DNA from: Prorocentrum cordatum
Lineage: Eukaryota; Sar; Dinophyceae; Prorocentrales; Prorocentraceae
DNA: 64,000 nt
Assembly (NCBI GenBank): GCA_963575745.1
Contig: CAUYUJ010016137.1
Coordinates: 116,001 to 180,000 of the forward strand
Reading direction: 5' to 3'
In this document: in pieces, positions 33,759-44,930 of the stretch
Numbering within the stretch: the stretch's first letter is position 1
How the letters are laid out: every line of letters starts with the position of its first letter
The notes under the pieces: generated by a model
Seen by the model: only the letters and a program-made list of their open reading frames with translations
What the model was told of the DNA's origin: nothing
Database searches by the model: none
Made by a program: the position numbers and the translations under genes

Positions 33759-34160
33759 AGGGGGGAGGGTGGTAGCAGAAACAGCACAGGACAGGGATGG
33801 GAGAGGTCACGCATCCGCCGCAGTAGTGGCGGTGGTACGACAGTTCTCATGGCGGCGCGGCGGTCGCTGGGAAATGGGGCAAGTGCGAGGGCCTGCGTGC
33901 GCTTAATTATGAGTGCCTCCCGTCCCCTCCCCTCCTCTTCCTCCATGAGATCTCTCTCCTGGTGCATGTCCCCTGCCAGGTCTCGTCCTGCTCCTCTCCC
34001 TCTGTGTTCGTCCTGCCCTCCCCTCACGCCTCGCCTCCGTCTCCGCCCCCCCTCGTCCGTTCCTGCCACCAGCCACATGGGGCGTTCTCAATCAACACCC
34101 CATTGAGTGCCCCCATGTGAAGGTTGCCCTTGTCATGAGGGCGGACTCGCAAGAGCCGAG
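33759..34160 (+). repeat. Chimeric block copied from the 39.5-42.5 kb gene region
   Basis: 33759-34065 matches 42149-42455 (3' flank of the large unknown gene) and 34067-34160 matches 40491-40584 (inside its coding region) with about 4 mismatches in 94. The two source pieces are joined in reverse order relative to the source, and the coding piece is not in a usable frame here. This looks like template switching or shuffling of copies inside the element. Confidence 0.85.
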
Positions 34161-34170
34161 GGGCTGAAGA

Positions 34171-35218
34171 ACCAGTAGTTTGGGGACCGAACAGCTCCCC
34201 AGACGATTTGGTTGTGGAGTAGGTGGCTCCGCAGCAGCGGGGCTCGAATGAAGGGCGCGTTGCATTTCGGCAGGGGCGCGCGCGTCGGCCGCCGAGATCG
34301 GGGGCGCGCGCGCAGGCGCCGTGGCGCGATCTTCGTTCTGAAGTCTTCCCTCTCCTCCCTGTCCCCCCATCCCGCCGCCCTCAACGTCGGCCCCTCGCCG
34401 CCCGTTCCTCGTCGCTCCACGCCTGTTCGTTCTCCTCCAACTTCCTCTCCCGCTTCCTCGCTCTCTCCTTCCTATTTCCCCCTCAATCCCATTGCATCCC
34501 TGGCACCCCATCGAAGTTCGCAGTTCGAAGTTTGAAGTTCGGAGTTCGAAGATCGAAGTTTGAATTTCGAAGCTTCGCACTTCGAGGTTCGATCTTCGAA
34601 CCTTCGTCATCTCGTCGTCGTAATCGTCGTCCTCGTTCGTCGTCGTCGTTCCTCGTCGGCGTCGATTGTCGTCGTCGTCGTCGTCTCGTTGTCGTCGTCG
34701 CCGTCGTCGTCGTGGTCGGCGTCGTCGTCGTCGGTCGTCGTCGTCGCTAGTCGTCGTCGCTGGTCGCCGTCGTGGTCATCGTCCTCGTCGTCGTCGTCGT
34801 GGTCGTCGTCGTCCTCGTTGTCGCCGTCGTGGTCATCGTTCTCGTCGTCGTCGTCGTCGTTGTCGTGAAACGCCCCACGTAGGAGGAAGCAGAGAAGGGG
34901 GCAAGGAGAAATGAGCACGGTGGAGGGAGGAGGGAGGATTGAACAGGAAGAGGAGGGTGCAGGGAGAGGTAGAAGGGATGAGGTAGTTCAGAAGTGGGAG
35001 CAGCAGACTGGCGCAAGGGGAAAAGCCATTTGAGCGCAGGGAGGGATGGCAATGCGATAAAGTGAATCCGCAGCCGTTGCAGGTCTGCCTCCCGTCGCGC
35101 CCGCCCGCCTCCGCGACGGGAGCGGCCCGGGGCATGGAGCAGCAAGGCGCGACTGGAACCGCGCAGGAGCCTCTGCCGAAGTCTCCGCAGCAGCGGGAGC
35201 TGCCAGAGGAGGCCCCTG
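34171..35218 (+). repeat. Tandem-type duplication, copy B
   Basis: Second copy of 32270-33280. Its right end runs into the gene starting at 35134, so the first part of that gene is inside the duplicated unit. Confidence 0.9.
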
Positions 35219-37069
35219 AAGCAGTTCCGCAGGGACTGGCATATTCAGCACCAGCCTCCGCAGCAGCGGGGGAGGAGTTTGCAACGGAAGTGAGGACATT
35301 GCTTTCGTCGATGAGCGCTGCCCAGGAAACCGTTTCGCGGAGCCTGGCGGTTGCTCAGAAAATGATGGACCAGGGCGAGATCGCGCAGGCGCGGAAGTTA
35401 ACGGCCGCCGCCAACCTCGTTGTAGTCAAAACGGCGGCGCAGGCGGCTTCCGCAGCAGCGGGGGCATGCGTGGTGCCAGGCGCCGCCACAGTGGTAATCG
35501 AGCCTGGACAGAACGCCGCCCGCTCCGAGGACCCGAGACCGAGATCTCCCTGCACGACTAATTGGCGACAACGGCAGGGTCTGACCGCAGCAGACAAACT
35601 GTGTGACAGCTCCCCCGCAGCAGCGGGGGCCCGCGCGACGCCGCCGCTCGCCCCGACCACCAAGGCGCGATCGCCAGCGCTTCCTGTCCAAGAGGACTTC
35701 CCAGAGGAAGGCCGCCCGCACTTCCCATCGGAATAGCGCGGCCCGAGCCATTCCAAGCCTCTTGTGCCCCTGCTGTACGACGATGCAGACCAGGTGCAGC
35801 AGGGGCAGACAGAAGCGCGCGTGAACCTGGCTTTTGCTTCCCTCGTCCTGCGCGCGGACGCCTCCCTGTCGGATTGGGTCGCAGCTGCCAGGGCCAGGCG
35901 CGAAGGGGTCGTCTTAGTCTCCTTCGAGCCTGGTGCGGACATGAATCGCGCCCAGCGGAAGCGACATCTCGACGATCTCATCCGCCAGAGTGGCTTCCAC
36001 GGCGCGGTCGCGCGCGAGTGCGTCGGGGCTCTCCTCTGGGTTCCCGAGCGCGTCGAGCAGTGCGAGGTGCTTCGCACGCACTCCCACGGGAAGTTCCTGG
36101 TTCAGGCCTGGTCGGTGACCCTGGCAGCGGGGGCCTACAATCCGAAAGCAAAGGAAGGCAAACTCTCCATAGCAGTGGGGGGCGTGTTCTTCCGATGCCA
36201 GACGAGCGTCGTGGGAAGCCCGTGGCCCGAAAACTTCCGCAACGGGCTTCGGAGCCTGGCGTTGCAGCACCGAGAGCGCATTCTCGCCGGGATCTTCGAC
36301 GGAGACGCGGGCGATCTTTCGGAGCTGCTCAGAAATTGCGGCGCGTCTGGCACAGGCGCTCTCGGCTTGGCTTTCTGGTGTCCGGAAGCAGAGAGTCACG
36401 TGACGCACCCGCGCTACATCGTGATTCTGGGCCCCGCTCAGGTTCGCGAGTGCCCTGCGAGCGAGCAGCCGGAACTGCCGCCCTGGGGGAATCGGGTTTT
36501 GCAGCCTCCGCAGCAGCGGGGGCTCCTGAACAGGCTGCAGCACCGCCAGTTGGATTGGGCGGCGCGTCCGACCTGGGTCAGGCTGACAGACGCGGAGCGC
36601 AAGGAGCAGGGGACATACTTCTGGCCGCACTTACACAGGGTGATCTTCAAGGCCCAGTCGGCGAACCGCCTCACGGAACACTGCCGCGCACTGTTCGTCA
36701 TCATAGAAGCCAAGAACAGGAAGTCTGGCAAAGGCGCCGAGGGCAGGAAGAAGGATCGGAAGCGGGAAGCCAAGCGGGGAAAACGGCGGGGAAAGGGGGC
36801 GGAGACAGAACCCGAAGCAGCAGCCTCCGCAGCAGCGGGGGCGCACGTGCGCACGGAGACCAGGAGGAGGCGGAGACAGAACCCGAAGCAGCAGCCTCCG
36901 CAGCAGCGGGGGCGCGCGGAGCCCAGGTGGAGCTTGAGGACGACGGGCGCGACGCCGTCGACTCCTGCAGCCCCGCGCCGCCCCAGGACGAAAAGAGGAA
37001 CCCTGACAGAGGTGAGAGGGAGGAGAAGAAGGAGAAGAAGGAGAAGGAGAACAATAATAATAATAAGAA

Positions 37070-37100
<31 letters not shown>

Positions 37101-37769
37101 AAGAAGAGCAGGAGCATAACCCCAAAGAGGACGAAGCCCTCGCAGCAGCGGGGGCGCAGCCGTTCCAGACGCAGAGGGTGGGGGCAGAGGAGCAGAGACC
37201 GAAAGAGGACAGTGCCCTCGCAGCAGCGGGGGCGCAGCCGTTCCATACGCAGAGGGCAGGAGCAGAGGGGGCGCAGCCGCTCCGGACGCAGTGGGCGGGT
37301 GGAGGGCGGCGACCGACAGGAGGGGGCGCGGCTCCTGCCCACGCCGCCCGTGCACCCACCCCACACAGGTCAGCCGGCGCTGAGGCCGAGAGGATGGCGC
37401 CCGCCCCTCCGCGGCCAGATTTGCCGTCCGCCGGGCACGCCGCCAATGATGCCACCGCCGCGGCCACCTCCCCCGCGCGGAGGAGGACGCCGCGGGGCCC
37501 CCCCGCTGGAGGAGACGCCGCACCCTACGGCAGCGCGGCTCGTCCCGAGCCAGCCGCCGCACTCTCCGCCGAAGCGGCTCCTGGCCAGGCAGTCGCAGAC
37601 GCCGCGCCCTCTGGCAGCGCGGCTCGTCCCGAGGCCGCCGCCGCAGCCTCCGCCGCCGCAGCTCATCCCCAGGAAGCCGTCGCCTCCTGCGGACCCGGAA
37701 GGCGCCTCCAGTTCCGCGTTCGAGGCAGTGCAGGAGCGGCGCCGCAGCCCCTCAAGCGACTCCAGCTGA
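35134..37769 (+). pseudogene. Large unknown gene, interrupted by TAG and a 71-bp duplication
   Basis: Open from ATG 35134. The N-terminal 200 residues are Ala/Pro-rich with several AGCA palindromes read in frame. An in-frame TAG (35734-35736) is followed in the same frame by well-formed protein (NLAFASLVLRADASLSDW, then HLDDLIRQSGFHGAVARECV and RERILAGIFDGDAGDLSELL), with no ATG for about 200 bases after the stop. This middle part recalls a family common in dinoflagellate predicted proteins (recollection only), possibly distantly EEP-like. At 36799-36916 a 71-base unit containing a palindrome is duplicated in tandem. Before it one frame is coding, after it another, so the duplication causes a frameshift. 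The C-terminus is Lys-rich (a GAA/AAG repeat), then Arg/Ser-rich, then Pro-rich, ending TGA at 37769. Confidence 0.6.
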
Positions 37770-37984
37770 CGGCGCGCGGCTGCGGAGACCTCCGCAGCAG
37801 CGGGGGTTGCCTCCGCAGCAGCGGGGGTTATCATAAGAGGTCTGAGGCGCGGGCTCGGCGCGCGCGCGCGCGAGGAGCCAGGCGCTCGCACTGAGCGGCT
37901 GAGGAAATCGTCGTCGCCGTCGTCGTGGTCGTCGTCGTCGTTTGCTTTTTTGCTGGGGGGAAAGGGAGGGCGAGCAAGGAGGGG

Positions 37985-38275
37985 GAGGAGGGGTCCTGGG
38001 ACCAGGTCTCGGTCCCGGTCTCGGTCCCGGTCCCGGCCCCGCTTCCCGCCCCCGTCCCGGTCCCGGTCCCGGTCCCGGTCCCCTTCCGGTCCCGGTCCCG
38101 GTCCCGGTGTCGGTCCTGCTGCCCGTCCTGGGCTCCCCGCCCCAGTCCCAGTCCCGGTCCCGGTCCCGCTCTTCGCCTGGTCCCGGTCCCGGTCCCGGTC
38201 CCGGTGTCGGTGCTGGTCCCGGTCCCGGGCTCCCGGTCCCGGTCCCGCTCCAGGTGTCGGCTCTATGTCCCGCCC
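37985..38275. repeat. GGTCCC hexanucleotide minisatellite
   Basis: GGTCCC/GGTCTC/GGCCCC units with slight variation, just upstream of the next gene. All frames are open and give Arg-Ser, Pro-Gly or Pro-Val dipeptide repeats, so the apparent RS-like domain is probably not protein. Confidence 0.85.
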
Positions 38276-38315
38276 CCGGGCCCCCCCGTGCCGTTTTGGT
38301 TCGAGATCGCCAGCC

Positions 38316-38759
38316 ATGAAGGCTAGGAAGCCCGACACAAGGACCGGGCGATGCCGCATCGGCGAGAAGAGGAATAGGAAACCCGACACAAAGACGGGGC
38401 GATGCCGCGTCGGCGAGAAGAGGGCTTCTCGGAAACCGGACCACAGACCTCATTCGAGCACGCGCGCTGGGGCGGCGGCTCGACCCACGGCAGCGTCGGC
38501 GAAGGCGGCCGCGCGGCCGCTAGCTCGGCGCAGGGGGAGCTCCAAGAAACAAGCCCTCGCAGCAGCGGGGGCTGCTGTCTTGGAGCGTGGTGGGTTGTGG
38601 GATGAGAAGACTGCTCGGAGGACAGGCGTGGAAGAGGACGATCAATTCGATCAGGCACTCTGGTACCGCGACCATTCGGGCAACTGGTACAAACTAGGGT
38701 CCAAGATGCCGCCAGTCGGCAGCTCCTGGCAAGAAGGCGTCGAGCCCCTTCGGATGTAA
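38316..38759 (+). CDS. Small basic protein, unknown
   Basis: Frame of 147 residues from ATG 38316 to TAA. The frame is open upstream only through the GGTCCC array, so this start is preferred. The first third is basic with a repeated motif (RKPDTRTGRCRIGEKR and RKPDTKTGRCRVGEKR), suggesting nucleic-acid binding. The end is aromatic and acidic (DQFDQALWYRDHSGNWYKLG). One palindrome (38557) is read in frame as Ala-rich. No family is recognised. Confidence 0.5.
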   Translation: MKARKPDTRTGRCRIGEKRNRKPDTKTGRCRVGEKRASRKPDHRPHSSTRAGAAARPTAASAKAAARPLARRRGSSKKQALAAAGAAVLERGGLWDEKTARRTGVEEDDQFDQALWYRDHSGNWYKLGSKMPPVGSSWQEGVEPLRM

Positions 38760-39258
38760 TTACGGGGCGGATGAACACGACGGTGCCCCCGTCTGGTTGA
38801 CTGCACGGTCCTCAGGATGACCGCGACATCCCGAGCGCACAAGGGGAGCGCCCCTCCGCAGCAGCGGAGGGATGTCTCACGAATTTCGCGGAGGGGGGGT
38901 GACCTCGGCGGAGGGGCGGACTCGCGCGCGCGCGGGGGGGCGCGGTTTCGCGCGTCGCGTGCGGCATCGCATGCGGTGTGAAAAAAAAGTGACATATGTG
39001 CTGTCGTCTGCGTCCTGCCCTCTCCTTTGCTTTGCTCCCCCTTGCATTCCCTCCTGCAATCCCCCGCCCGCCATTATTTCTTTGTCCTGTCCATCGCTTC
39101 CATTCACGCAACTCACACAGCGACCCCTTCTCTCACAGATGGGTTCGGGGCGGGAAACCTTTCTCTCACAGAGGGGGGGCCGATGTATCAATGATTCTCC
39201 TGTTCAGGCGGATGTGCGCGCATCGAAAAACTGAGAAGGCCGCGTCGACCCGCCGTTC

Positions 39259-39324
<66 letters not shown>

Positions 39325-39550
39325 CTCCCTCTCTCTGCCTTTCCTGTCCTTCTCCTTTTGCTCAAGTGCGGGCAGGCCGCGGATCCGTGAGGCCCCTCCT
39401 CCTGTCCGCGCGCGCGACAGGCACTCGTGCTTCAAGCGGGGCTCCGCAGCAGCGGGGGCAACCGTCGCGGAGCATCTGTTTTGGAAGCTGCCCCCGCAGC
39501 AGCGGGGGCCCCTGGATAGATGTCCGAGGACATCAAGTCAGGCCCGTCAC
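38760..39550. other. Intergenic; palindromes and TC microsatellite
   Basis: Holds an 8-bp-stem palindrome (38852-38871), TCTCACAGAGGGGGG-like sequence related to the subterminal palindromes (39133-39178), a CT run (39265-39335) and two more AGCA palindromes (39444, 39494). The frame of the next gene is open through the last part, so its true start may lie upstream of 39551. Confidence 0.6.
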
Positions 39551-42062
39551 ATGAATGATGCCGCCATGTTGCGCAGCCGCTATGCCTTGAAGGACTCCGA
39601 GGGGCAGCGGTTGAAGGCCAAGATCTCCATGGAGGATATCAGCGTCCACCCGCAGAACAGGGGTGGAACGTGCCCCTCCGCTGCCAGAGTGGTTAATCTC
39701 CTGCGTGGGATTCTGAAAGACAGGTTCCTCCAGAACGAGGCGCAGCACGAAGCAGTGGTTGTTCAGGAACTCCCTGCCGGGAAGAAGGCCGATTACGAGC
39801 GCCTCCATGGCAAGCCGTACGCGGCGCACGCGGACCACAACAAGGAGAAAACGGAGTCCGTGGAGGCTCTACGCTCGGCGTACACAAGCTTGTCAACGTT
39901 CAACTACGGGGCGTTGAGCCACTGCACGCTAACCCTTGGTCTGCTGAGCCTCAAGCACGGCGCGGCGCGGGTCATTCCCGAAGAACACAAAGGATGCGGT
40001 TCGGAGGAGTTCCAGACAGGTCCAGGTGGCTCCTGGGATATCCCAAAGATGCGGCGCGCACCGAAATTCACAGAACTCATGGACGTGCTCGATAACGGTT
40101 TGCTTTGCGAGGTGCTCTCGTGGGAAATTCACTTCGATGCCGACTTCGCGCAAGGCCCGGCGATCATTTCCGCGGCCCTGAACGACCCGCAGGGAAAAGG
40201 TGTGACCTCTCACGAAATCGAGCTCCTGACGTCCGTCGCTGATCTCGTCGCCACCGCAGCAGCGGCGGCCAAGAAAGCATCGTGGGGATCTGAGACAGGG
40301 CAGCCCTTGAATATCCCGTACGACACTATTCTCAAGGCTTGCGCGCAACGACACCCCGAGTACGCCAAAGCCAAATGGTTCGAGGACATGTTCACTTTCG
40401 TCATCAACGTAGGGGCCGCATCAGGGCAGCTCATACCGCAAATTCTGGATTATGATAGACGTTGGGTGGATCACAAACTACGCTCCCTGTCACCAGCCAC
40501 ATGGGGCGTTCTCAACCAACTCCCCATAGAGTGCCCCCATGTGAAGGTTGCCCTTGTCATGAGGGCGTACTCGCAAGAGCCGAGGTGCGGACAATGCCCC
40601 GCGCCGGAAACGGCTTGGGGACACAGCGAGGGCAGCAGTTGGGCACAAGACCCCAATGCTTTGTTGGGGTATGTCCGTCGCACCTTGGCCCCCGCAGCAG
40701 CGCAGGCCCACGGGGAGGAGAACAGCGCGACTTTGACCGCGGGGGCGGTTCTGACTGCGACGGAGACCTTCTACCAGGCGCACGCAAGGGTGAAGGCGTG
40801 CAAACCTCGTCTGGAGGTGGTTGTGGAGGCCGTGTGCGAGGCAGTGCGTCCGCGCTATGCTGAAGTACGCGAGGCCTGGCAGAAAATGGAAAAGAACGCA
40901 CAGAAAGAGTTCCCGCTCCCTCCTGCGCCGTGGGCCGACAAGCTGCCCGCGGCCCCCGAGAACCCCGACGGCCCTCGCAGCAGCGGAGGTGGCGAGGGCC
41001 CTCGCCCGCAGCCAGTACTGATAGAGTTCAACGAAGAAGACAAGCCTCTGAACAGGCAGATGTCTGAAGTGTCAAAGCCCGTGAACAGCCTGATGGTGGC
41101 CCCAGTGAAAGCGCGGCGCGCTTCGGCTCCGTCTGCCAATCTCGACACAGACAGGTGGCACCAAGCAAGCATCGCGGAAGTCATGACTAGCTTCCGTCGC
41201 CACGCGGACACTTGCGCCCAGCCCGTCCAGATGCAATATGACGTTCAAGCCAAGAGTGTCCATGTGGTGGCTACTGAGGACATCGCCGAGGGGAAACTGA
41301 TGCTCTCCCCTTGCTGCCCCACCGCGAAAATTTTCCCGATAGTCTCGAGCAGCCCGCGGGCAGTGGAGGTGCTAGTCGGTGAGAAACGTCCGACTCCTGC
41401 CGAGCAAATGGAAAAGTATTGGGCAACACCCGATTTCAAATTACCAGAGCTGGAGCTGAAGCCCGCGCCGCAGGGAGCGGCCTCCGCAGCAGCGGAGGGC
41501 GCGCAGGGCGAGGCGCCCGTAGGTCCGCAGCTCGACGGGGCGGCCCCCGCAGCAGCGGCGGCTGCACAGGGCGAGGCCGACCAGTCAGAGAATCCGTGCC
41601 AGTTTAAGTTCGGAGGTACGGAGCCCTTGCACTTCTTTTGGGGAGTTGAGAGGGTGACACCAGAAGAACTTGCCCGAGCCCAGCTAGTGCAGGGACAGGC
41701 GCACTGGAAGTTCAACGTTGCACTTCGACCACAAGAGTTCCAGACAATGACAAAGTGCCAGCCAGCCGCCCCCCCTCCGCGTCTGCAGCGTGCTTGCCCC
41801 GTGCATGCACAACACGGTGCCGCTGGTGCGCGGAGATCGGCTGATGCTGCAGATCATAAAGGAGAAGAGGGCCACCGACACCCAAAAGAAGAAGCAGGCA
41901 TGGCAAAAGGAGCAGAAAGAGAAGGAGAAGAAACGGGAGAAGGACGCGGAGGAGGGACGGAAAGCCCCCAAGAGCGGTAAGATGACAATCCCTGGCCAGG
42001 GGGCCCACTTCGTGCGATCCCGCCGCAGCAGCGGAGGGCGCGCGAAACAGGGCGGCAGATGA
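39551..42062 (+). pseudogene. Large unknown gene, C-terminal frameshift
   Basis: From ATG 39551 (MNDAAMLRSRYALKDSEGQR) about 740 codons are open and protein-like, including IHFDADFAQGPAIISAALND, FEDMFTFVINVGAASGQLI, VVATEDIAEGKLMLSPCCP and PLHFFWGVERVTPEELARA. Near 41765-41790, in a C-rich stretch, the sensible reading moves to another frame (NTVPLVRGDRLMLQIIKEKR) and continues through a Lys-rich tail to TGA at 42060, so a one-base change has split the last about 95 codons off. The arrangement (an HFFW patch, then about 40 residues, then NTVPLV...GD-LML) seems to recur in dinoflagellate proteins next to DDE and EEP genes (recollection, unchecked). The function is unknown. Palindromes at 40254, 40692, 40975, 41484 and 41547 are read in frame. 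Confidence 0.6.
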
Positions 42063-42880
42063 CAGCGGCTGATGATCCACCCGTCGCAGCCCGCAGCCGT
42101 CAGCTGGAGGGGGGGAGGAAAAGGGCGGGGGGGGAGGTCGAAGAGGGAGGGGGGAGGGTGGCAGCAGAAACAGCACAGGACAGGGATGGGAGAGGTCACG
42201 CATCCGCCGCAGTAGTGGCGGTGGTACGACAGTTCTCATGGCGGCGCGGCGGTCGCTGAGAAATGGAGCAAGTGGGAGGGCCTGCAAGCGCTTAAATGTG
42301 AGTGCCTCTCGTCCCCTCCCCTCCTCTTCCTCCATGAGATCTCTCTCCTGGTGCATATCCCCTGCCAGGTCTCGTCCTGCTCCTCTCCCTCTGTGTTCGT
42401 CCTGCCCTCCCCTCGCGCCTCGCCTCCGTCTCCGTCCCCCCTCGTCCGTTCCCGCCTCCCTCCCGTGTCCTGTTTTCCTCTCTCCGTGCTCATCGTCCTG
42501 CTCATCGTCCTGCCGTCCTGTTCGCGGGACGCTCTGTGGGACAGGGGGGCGGTCGAAGCACACAAGGCCGACCCCCTCTGTGACAGAGGGGTGCGCTTTT
42601 CCGCCCGAGCCCCCCTGTGACAGAGGGGTTCCGCGCACCCCCCTCTGTGACAGAGGGGGTGGGGTCGTGCGTTTCCGCGCGCCCCCCTCTGTGAAACAGG
42701 GGTGGTCGTTCGATCAGGACGCCCCCCCCCTGCGGGACAGAGGGTCGGTCAGAGCACACAAGGCCCCCCCTCAAGGGGCAGAGGAGCGGTCAAGGGACAG
42801 GGAAGGCAGCTGTGCTCGTTCGGAGAGAAGGAGGGGGATGGGTTGGATGAGATGGAAAGAAGCTCGTGGAGGGAGCATGA
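42063..42880. repeat. Intergenic with CCCTCTGTGACAGAGGG palindrome cluster
   Basis: 42149-42455 is the source-like copy of the block at 33759-34065. 42530-42775 contains about six variants of CCCTCTGTGACAGAGGG, the palindrome that also sits just inside both ends of the giant element. An internal cluster could mark a former element end or a nested insertion. No gene. Confidence 0.7.
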
Positions 42881-43550
42881 TGCTGATGAGGAGTAGGAGG
42901 ATCTGTTCGAGACGAGGAGTCCGCTTTCCATAGCCGTTTTCAGGCGGATCACCTGAGGGGAGCAGACGCCTAGGACGCGGGCGCCTTCGCAGCAGCGAGG
43001 GCTTGCGCGCGGCGGCATGAAACGCAAGGCAGAGGAAACATGGCGGGATGTCGTTGTCGGGAAAGCAGCGCGCCAAGATGGCGCGAGCATGGGGGTGCTC
43101 TGCGTGACGGGCGGGCTGTGCCGAAGTCACGAGGGAGCAGCGGGATTTGCTCTGGAATGCGAGGAGCGCTGTGTTTTCTTGGGCGGCGAGATAACCTAGA
43201 AGCCTTCGTGCCCGTCGGAAAGCACCGCCTGTGGATGCTCAAGGCGGTCGGTGGTCACAGTGCCGTGAAGGGCGCCTTGAACGAAACAACCATGTTAGAG
43301 CAATTGGTTGGGAAGCTTCGCGCCGGAGAAGGAGACAACGCGGATGAAGCGGCGACTCCTGAAAGAGGCCCCCGCAGCAGCGGGGGTTGCAGCCGGACCT
43401 TCCGCAGCAGCGGGAGAAAAAGGTCGGGGTCCCATGGCGGATCCTCGGAACCGTCAAGGGCGCATCGATAGCGAAGAAGGTGGCGGCGCGTGGCCAACCG
43501 GAGAAAAAACACTGAGAAACAGAAAGGGTTTTCTCGAGGCACGCTCTGCA
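42880..43550 (+). repeat. 2-kb tandem duplication, 5' part of copy 1
   Basis: Matches 44786-45471 closely, from GATGAGGAGTAGGAGGATCT to CTCGAGGCACGCTCTGC. Confidence 0.9.
43017..43471 (+). pseudogene. Small unknown gene, frameshifted copy
   Basis: Same gene as the intact copy at 44931. It starts MKRKAEETWRDVVVGKAARQ, but a one-base loss near 43190 (GGCGAGATAACC against GGCGAGGAAAGCC) causes a stop after 60 codons. The rest (HRLWMLKAVGGHSAVKGALN) continues in another frame to about 43471. Two palindromes (43372, 43402) lie in the 3' part, as in the other copy. Confidence 0.7.
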
Positions 43551-43558
43551 GAGTAACC

Positions 43559-43996
43559 ATGCCGATGTCTCCTAAGCCAGATGAGGCCGACACGAAAGAG
43601 GTTATTGCGCATGAGAACAAGCATGGGCAACTACTCGTTCAGAGTCAGGACCTGCCTTGGCTTCTGCATTACCTGTGCGAGGAGAGCCAGGGCAAAAGCG
43701 TTCCCGAACCCAAAGACGACCACGACGACGACGCTTTGGACGAGAAGCGCCCGTGGTCCACCAGGTGGTGCCCCTCTGGGATGTGGACAGTGGAGGTCAA
43801 AGGAGGTCCAATGGCAGGCCGAAAATGGGCCTCCAGGATTCAGGATCTGAACGAGGAGAAATGGTCCACAGGCGTGGCGTTGACGGAAGTGACGACGCCC
43901 TTGAAACAGTCCACCCGTGCGCAGCAGAAGCAGGTTCTTCTAGCGTTCTTGGGGGACGTGGTCCAGAAAGCCATCAAGCAGGAAACAGAGAAGTGA
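43559..43996 (+). CDS. 145-residue unknown protein
   Basis: Starts ATG 43559 (MPMSPKPDEADTKEVIAHEN). It has a hydrophobic segment (LLVQSQDLPWLLHYLCEE), an Asp-rich loop (KDDHDDDALDEKRPW) and a helical C-terminus (AQQKQVLLAFLGDVVQKAIK), ending TGA. The frame is open upstream to a TAG at 43469. This gene has no counterpart in the second copy of the duplication, where different sequence lies at the same place, so it is unique in the window. Function unknown. Confidence 0.55.
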   Translation: MPMSPKPDEADTKEVIAHENKHGQLLVQSQDLPWLLHYLCEESQGKSVPEPKDDHDDDALDEKRPWSTRWCPSGMWTVEVKGGPMAGRKWASRIQDLNEEKWSTGVALTEVTTPLKQSTRAQQKQVLLAFLGDVVQKAIKQETEK

Positions 43997-44598
43997 TGTC
44001 CTCGTTATCCGCTCGCTGGCGCGCGCCGCAGCAGCGGCGCGCTGGCCGCTGCAACGGCGTGTTTTATGCAGACAGACTCGGTGTTTGCACCGCAGCAGCG
44101 GCGCGCTGGCCGCTGAGGTGGATGCCTGCGGGTTTCTGTCGACTGGACAGGGGCGATGGGCACGCGCGGGGGATCGCGAGCCTGCGGCTCTCCAGCGCTC
44201 GCGCGCTAGAGGACAAAGGAACTCACGGAATCTGGCGAGGAGGGGGCGGAGGGGCTGGGACAAGTAGGAGGGGGGAGGAGGAGGAGGAGGAGGAGGAGGA
44301 GGAGGAGGAGGAAGAGCAGCAGCAGCAGCAGCAGCACCCGCAGCAGCACCGACAGGAGAATCACTGCGAGGGCGCGGCCGTTTGCTTGCCCTGCGGCGCT
44401 GGGCTCGAGACAAGAGGGCGGCCGCGCGTGCGCGCGCATGGCTTCGGCCTCATGGCCGCCGCAGCCGCTCCGCCCCCAGACCCAGGAGACGCTCGCCCTG
44501 CAAACGCGCCTCTGCGGGTCGGGCGCGACCGCGAGGCCAACGAATTTGTTGAGTTTTGGTAGCAACAAGACAAAACGAAAGACCCCGACAGAGTGCTC
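43997..44598. other. Intergenic; palindromes and GAG/CAG repeats
   Basis: Two palindromes (44026, 44090) are each embedded in the direct repeat CAGCAGCGGCGCGCTGGCCG. A GAG run followed by CAG repeats occupies 44270-44345. 44373-44785 matches 46359-46762 and is the 3' part of the 2-kb duplication. Confidence 0.6.
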
Positions 44599-44808
44599 AT
44601 GAACCCACGGAAACTAAAGGGGGCAATATTCGGATTCGGGTACGTTATGCGCCGCAGCAGCGGCGCGGCTTGCCATTATGAATCTGGCAAACGCATATGT
44701 GAGAATATTCATTTATGCTCGCAGTGGCCGTGTCCCAACGACCACCGTCTTGCGGACGGTTCTGTGGACTACAACAAGTCGTCAGATGAAGAGTCCGATG
44801 AGGAGTAG
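44599..44808 (+). CDS. Small Cys/His protein, copy 1
   Basis: Frame from ATG 44599: MNPRKLKGAIFGFGYVMRRS, then a palindrome read as R-S-S-G-A, then CHYESGKRICENIHLCSQW and CPNDH. The spacing of C, H, C, C, C and H suggests a zinc-binding knuckle. It ends acidic at TAG 44806. The copy at 46583 has the same protein but runs by way of TAG into a much larger gene, so this may be the duplicated first exon of that gene rather than a gene in itself. Confidence 0.45.
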   Translation: MNPRKLKGAIFGFGYVMRRSSGAACHYESGKRICENIHLCSQWPCPNDHRLADGSVDYNKSSDEESDEE

Positions 44809-44930
44809 GAGGATCTGTTCGAGACGAGGAGTGCGCTTTCCATAGCCGTTTTCAGGCGGATCACCAGCGAGGGGAGCTGACACCTAGGACGCGGGCGCCT
44901 TCGCAGCAGCGAGGGCTTGCGCGCGGCGGC

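Noticed and set aside
37950-38315. RS-domain-like N-terminus before the 38316 gene
   Set aside because: Produced by the GGTCCC minisatellite, which gives equally long frames in all phases.
43469-43471. Another readthrough TAG, joining the broken small gene to the 145-residue gene
   Set aside because: The upstream frame is already shifted by indels relative to copy 2, and an ATG with good protein start follows at 43559, so continuity is not convincing.
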